The notes below the pieces were generated by a model, which saw only the letters and a program-made list of their open reading frames with translations, did not search any database and had not been told where the DNA came from. A stretch of 64,000 nucleotides of DNA from Holacanthus passer (taxonomy: Eukaryota > Chordata > Actinopteri > Pomacanthidae): positions 1,922,001 through 1,986,000 of the forward strand of contig JAFREQ010000008.1 in NCBI GenBank assembly GCA_025331565.1. Reading direction: 5' to 3'. This document shows, in pieces, positions 59,634 through 64,000 of this stretch (position 1 is its first letter; each line of letters opens with the position of its first letter). A program made the position numbers and the translations under genes.

Positions 59634-59959
59634 TCCACAGTCCTCCTGCTGGAAGCCCAGAGCGCCCCACGGTGGCCATCTCCCCCCTGCGCCCTCAGAG
59701 TTCCTCTCCCTCACGCTGCCCGGGCCAATCGGGTCGTCCTCTCTCCATGGTGTCTCCGGGACCCAGCTTAGGTCCCTCTCCCCTCTCTTCCCCAGCCTCA
59801 CGGCCCCTCCTGCCCCTCTCCTCCCCTCTCTCCTGCCTCACGCCTCCTAACGTGTCAGCGGTGCTCCTCAACGGGGAACCAGCCAGCCCCCTTCAGCCGC
59901 CATTGCCGGGCCCCTCCCATGCCCCCACCCAGGGCGCCCTCGCACCCAAAGCAGAGAAG
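59634..59959 (+). CDS. sh3rf3: SH3RF3 exon: Ser/Pro-rich linker, last exon in window
   Basis: This 326-bp exon (w419-w527) has acceptor TGTCTGTCTTAG and donor GAGAAG|GTGAGC, ending in phase 0. It reads VHSPPAGSPERPTVAISPLRP, then a Ser/Pro tract, then the conserved LTPPNVSAVLLNGEP segment and ends ALAPKAEK. RPT.A.SPLR and TPPNVSA..LNGE are shared with SH3RF3 in other vertebrates as I recall. Numerous SP and PSP motifs make proline-directed phosphorylation possible, which is inference. The next family exon would begin with a Lys/Glu-rich block leading to SH3-4. I do not see it before base 64000. A degenerate teleost repeat ends about 40 bp upstream of the acceptor. Confidence 0.92.
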
Positions 59960-62900
59960 GTGAGCCTCATCCTCACAAATAACCACAATCATTGGCTTGT
60001 GTTAAGATGTGCCATTTTGCAGCAACATTGAACATACTGTGAATCCACTAATGTCTCCAGAGCACATTTTCTCTCATAGAATAATTGGATCTTGCTATTT
60101 CAATGCAACATCTATTATTTTCACCACATGTATAATCAAGAGCTGAATACAGTAACTTCATGCTTGTATTTCAGAAGGAATTATAGGACATCAAGATGAA
60201 ACAGATGTGTGTACGAAAATGGTAAAATAACGAGTCTTGGTCATAAAATAAGTCTTTGAATACGGATTGTTGAAACATGTTGCAATGTTTCTGAGGGAAC
60301 AGTTTTCATGTAATGACCAACTTAGACAACATAAACCATCCTGTACATGTCATTACTGATGAAACAATATTTCAAACCAAATACTGAATTTGTGTTTTGA
60401 GTCCACACCTCCATCAAAAGAGCACAGTCCCTCTTGTTTCAGACCACACATGTAAGTGTGAGAAGAGAAAATACACGATGCCACTTCTTTTGACTCCAGA
60501 TGTTTCAGTCATCATGTAAAAAAAAAAATCTCCGTATATACATCTTTTAATTAACTTTAACACCACAGCAGGTGAAAGAATGTGAAATGTGTCTGTACCT
60601 CAGGAAGCATCATTCGCCCAGGCAGCTGGCACAAATGCTGAATGCCACCCTATATGTTGTGAGATCTGCGACATTAAAGCTGTGGATGTTAAATCGGGCT
60701 GAGCCGACAGTGAAGGATGGCAGCGAAAGCTTGCATCTGTCTCAGCTCCATTTGTTTCACTGTTGGCTCCACTGTCTGGGACAGCTAATCTATGGCTAGC
60801 TGACAAACAGCTCATTGACTATGGAACAGCAGGCAGCGGCCTTGTTTACATTGTCACACTCAGAAATGGCTTGAACTCTGATTTAGGATTATAGCTCATA
60901 TACTGAATATATCTTGTAAAAGTTGGAAATGGGTAATTAAAGCACTCTGTCAGTTGTTCCTATCATGCCATTATGATATGAAAGAATTCTTCCATCTTAT
61001 GACATTTATCATTTTTAAATCACTCTAGTTTGTATTAGATTTATTTTTTTATTTTTCCAAGCTGTCTTCAAATCTTACGGGCTGACCTACCTCACTCACT
61101 CATAATGAGCTGCCACTTTACCCAAAATAACCTCTCCATGTGCATTTTGCTGTAGATGTTGCATCCAATTATGATTTAAATGCTGTTTCAGACACTTTTC
61201 ACGCTCTGACAAGATTAACATTCTGGAGGAAACCCAGAATACGTTGTTTATTTGGCCAAGGCAGCTCGATAGATCACATTTAAAGATACTGAGTATTGGC
61301 ACCCAAATACAAAGATTGTCAGTCTCAGTCCCAGAATACCATCATATTATCCCTTTTAAAAAATGTTCAACCTGACCCTCGTTCACAGTCCTCACTTCGC
61401 TTTGAGCTTGGCAGAGCGGGAACATCAGGTTTGAAGTCAGGGTGGCGATGAGGCTGCACAGAGTCGCTCTTTGTTCCGGAGGAAATGATGAAGCAGCTAT
61501 GATAACTGTCTGGCAGACACAGTTAGGATAATCTCTGTTCGACACACTGTCACACTGTCTAGAGCGCAGCCACCATTACAGACACATATCACGTTGGACA
61601 TTGAGATGTGTTCGCAGACCGTTTCCAAGAAGTCTGCGCGCACAGGGAAGCTGCCAACTGAATGACTGTCAGAAGTGCTTGTAGGATTTCAGCAGCTCCG
61701 GAAAACGTCTAAAAATGTCTTGGAAAACTATGTTTAACTGTTTACTCATGAGTATTTAAGGCGTCAAGCTTAGATAATATGGTCCTTATTCCATTTTTAC
61801 TTTACTGTGTGCTATTGTGTTTGCACACTATATTCTACTATACTATACTATAGTATTACTATATTCTCATGCACGAGTTTTTCCTTTTTGCATTTAGTGA
61901 TTGCAAAATGTATTTTACTCTTAACTGACATTAAAAAGTATCTTGACACCCTGGTTTCTCAGACATCAAGAATTCAACTAGAGATGTTCTTTGTGTTAAA
62001 CCTCCAAACTGACAGCGAGCAGGGAAAACAAGTCCATCAAGCAAAATGTGGAGCCACCAGGATCCTTATGATCAGAGCATTTCAAACGTGGTGTGCAGCC
62101 TTTGTTCCCATTTCACTGCTGGATTTTCTTCTTTAAAGTATTTTTTTTCTTTCACATAATTTACCTTAAAAGCATTTAAAGCGTGTTGAGCGTGGGTGAG
62201 TAAATGATAGAGTAATTAGCTTGGTGGGTGGACAGAAAGTGGCATCCAGAGCATCATTCCTCTCGACCCTGAGCAATCTGAACACCCCCGTGACTCAGTA
62301 CGCACAAAAGGGAAGAGAGAAGAAGAAAGAAACTGCCACAGGTTCAGTTCAGCATCCTGCTGGTGTGCTGCAGAGCAAGGCACCTCTCAACATTTCTATT
62401 TCATCACTAAATTCAACGGCAGATTAAATCATGAGTGCGTGCTACCATCTGGTGGTTGACTTTGAAACGGCAGCAGCTGGACTCGCTCGTGCATCACAGA
62501 CACACACGCTGGTGAGCACACACACTCACAGGAGGCAGATTAAGCCTTTAAGCCTGCAGATGAGAGAGGAGAGGGAGTGATTATTCACTTTATTCTGTCG
62601 CTTTCAACCCCACCTCCCTCCTTCTATCTCTCTTTGCATCCCTCTGTTCTCTCTCCATCCTCTCTCTCTCTCCCCCTTCCTCACCTTCTGTCCATCCTCC
62701 CCTCGACCTCTTTCACTCTCTGAACCTCTGTCTATATCCCACCATTTTCTTCCCCTTCTATTCATCTCTATTCTCCTCTCCATCTTCTCCTCCCTCTCCC
62801 AAATTAAGCTTCATACAAGCTTTATTTGAACGGCAGGAAGGAAATCTGATCTTGTTGAATGTGTGTATATTTCAGCATCATTATAGATCATAGATGTTTG

Positions 62901-64000
62901 TCAAAGTAATTTATATTTGTAGGAAAACAAAAAGTCTACACATTCCTACATTATATAAGAAATAAGAAGGTCTTGATATTTAGGGAAAAGCACATCTCTG
63001 AAGTGCTGGTCAGAGTGCTGTTTGTTTTCTATAGTGGATCTGCTGAGTCAAAGTCTTTATACAGCCTCTCTTGCTTTGTCAGCACTTTATCTGCACTGTC
63101 CACCTCTATATTAACACAGGTCATGAACTGTTATTGTTTCCCTTTTAATTAATTAATTTTGAGCAGATATTGTGAGAGTATTTTGTCAATTATGTTAACC
63201 AAGAATTTTGTCGTTTGTCAGCGTAGATCAGCATGTACGAGGTTAGTTGCTGGCGGTTCAGTGTTTGAATTTAGTTGTAATGTTCAGTCTGTTTTACAGT
63301 TTGGATTATTAGTTTGTTAGTCGGCCCCAGTTTTGCTGCCATAAAAGAAAGAAGGTTTCATCACTGAACTGTGAGTTTGACTTTGTTAAAGTGATTTAGC
63401 AGATTTCTGCTGGACCATTCATTATGATCTCATTTATATTTTTTTAACTGCAACTGTTTGTTAAAATTAATTGGTTACTCAAAAAAAAACAATAAATAAA
63501 ATAATTATTTGCAGTTCAGTACCAAAAGTAGGTGTACTGAGTCATTTCTTGAAGAAAGCATCAGTATTCATCAAATATATACTGTTGCATGCTTCATATA
63601 AATTACATTTAGAGAAATCATTCAGTTTTCAGATCTTTTTCTTTATTTTATGTGTCTCATTTTTGTATTCGGAGCATCTTTAGAAGTGTGAGATATCAGA
63701 TCTCACGAGAGTGTGTTGCTCAGACAGGGACAGGTCTTGAACAAAGTTAATTTTCTCCTGATTTGTTTGTCTGAAAAATGTCATTTTAGTGTCCAAATGT
63801 CCGAATGTTGGTCTGTTGAGTTGAGTTGATGTGTGTCCTTTCAGTATATTGTCATCATACCTGTGTGAGCGATGGAGTGTGTGAAAGATTAAGAGGTCTG
63901 CATGTAGTGTGGTAGATGTTTTCCATACTGCCACTAAGAAATGTTGATCATATTTGTCAGCTTTTAATTAGCTTTTTTTTTTAAACACCTCCGTTGGAAG
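59960..64000 (+). other. SH3RF3 intron, incomplete
   Basis: Begins at the GTGAGC donor. It holds a pyrimidine tract at 62585-62810. The next exon, expected to open with a Lys/Glu-rich block, is not seen. Confidence 0.75.
62585..62810 (+). repeat. Pyrimidine-rich tract
   Basis: About 225 bp of C/T-dominated sequence with CTCTCCATCC-like units, in the intron after the last visible SH3RF3 exon. Confidence 0.8.

Larger units (their letters stand above)
32926..59959 (+). other. sh3rf3: SH3RF3 (POSH2), internal part of gene, 7 coding exons
   Basis: This is the span of the visible coding exons of a POSH-family protein, a multi-SH3 scaffold and RING E3 ubiquitin ligase of the JNK pathway. All seven exons have AG/GT borders and join in frame to 527 codons. 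Wording in the SH3 domains fits SH3RF3 better than SH3RF1 as I remember them: GKALYSYEGKEPGDL, KDKDQDKDCL, YLALYAYKPQK and GVFPGNYVTPVSR. The proteins of this family are about 880 residues, so roughly 60% is here. The RING domain (N-terminal) and SH3-4 (C-terminal) are outside the window. Visible introns are 2566, 11510, 582, 3590, 3327 and 3878 bp, with at least 32.9 kb upstream and 4.0 kb downstream. Paralogue assignment is from recall and not a tree. Confidence 0.93.

Noticed and set aside
1..64000. CRISPR array, prokaryotic operons, rRNA or tRNA genes
   Set aside because: The regular repeats are microsatellites, coding is split by GT-AG introns, and no tRNA or rRNA pattern was seen by eye.

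Overview
This window is vertebrate genomic DNA, almost certainly from a percomorph-type teleost. The evidence is sparse short coding exons with GT-AG introns, very many (GT)n/(CA)n microsatellites, and several interspersed repeats that I recognise as typical of spiny-rayed fishes (Tc1-like, hAT-like and CACTA-like DNA transposons, plus unclassified repeats). There are no bacterial features, CRISPR arrays or rRNA genes, and I saw no tRNA genes.

The main gene is on the + strand: an internal part of SH3RF3 (POSH2), a multi-SH3 RING E3 ligase/scaffold. Seven consecutive coding exons lie at 32926-33201, 35768-35863, 47374-47682, 48265-48380, 51971-52141, 55469-55755 and 59634-59959. They join in frame to 1581 bp (527 codons). 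They encode SH3-1, SH3-2 (split over two exons), a Pro/Ser linker with a KKRHSF motif, SH3-3, and two further Pro/Ser-rich linker exons. The RING exon must lie upstream of base 1, and the fourth SH3 domain lies beyond base 64000. Positions 1-32925 therefore look like intron. Residues below are numbered w1-w527 within the window.

The large intron before the SH3-1 exon (1-32925) holds a hAT-like element (4474-5335) with a transposase C-terminus remnant, several fish repeats, a Tc1-like transposase remnant (about 29160-29515), and a promoter-like block at 10495-10640 (GC box, CCAAT box, a perfect thyroid-hormone-receptor palindrome and a TATA-like box). It also holds a 28-bp perfect palindrome, a recursive-splice-site candidate at about 18646-18730, and one unexplained exon-like 81-bp open segment on the minus strand (27932-28012).

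The SH3-2 to linker intron (35864-47373) contains the most unusual structure. A CACTA-like element of about 4.3 kb (36860-41183) has near-identical 18-bp inverted ends. It carries, on the minus strand, a multi-exon gene of the fish C2H2-finger / samd3-like C-terminal-domain family. The gene has a CpG-rich, strongly palindromic upstream region. It is broken by two 1-bp homopolymer-type frameshifts, so it is a pseudogene here unless these are assembly errors.

The remaining introns hold microsatellites, a Tc1-like remnant (about 56395-56890), an RFX X-box cluster (50317-50395) and a teleost repeat that ends about 40 bp before the last visible exon.
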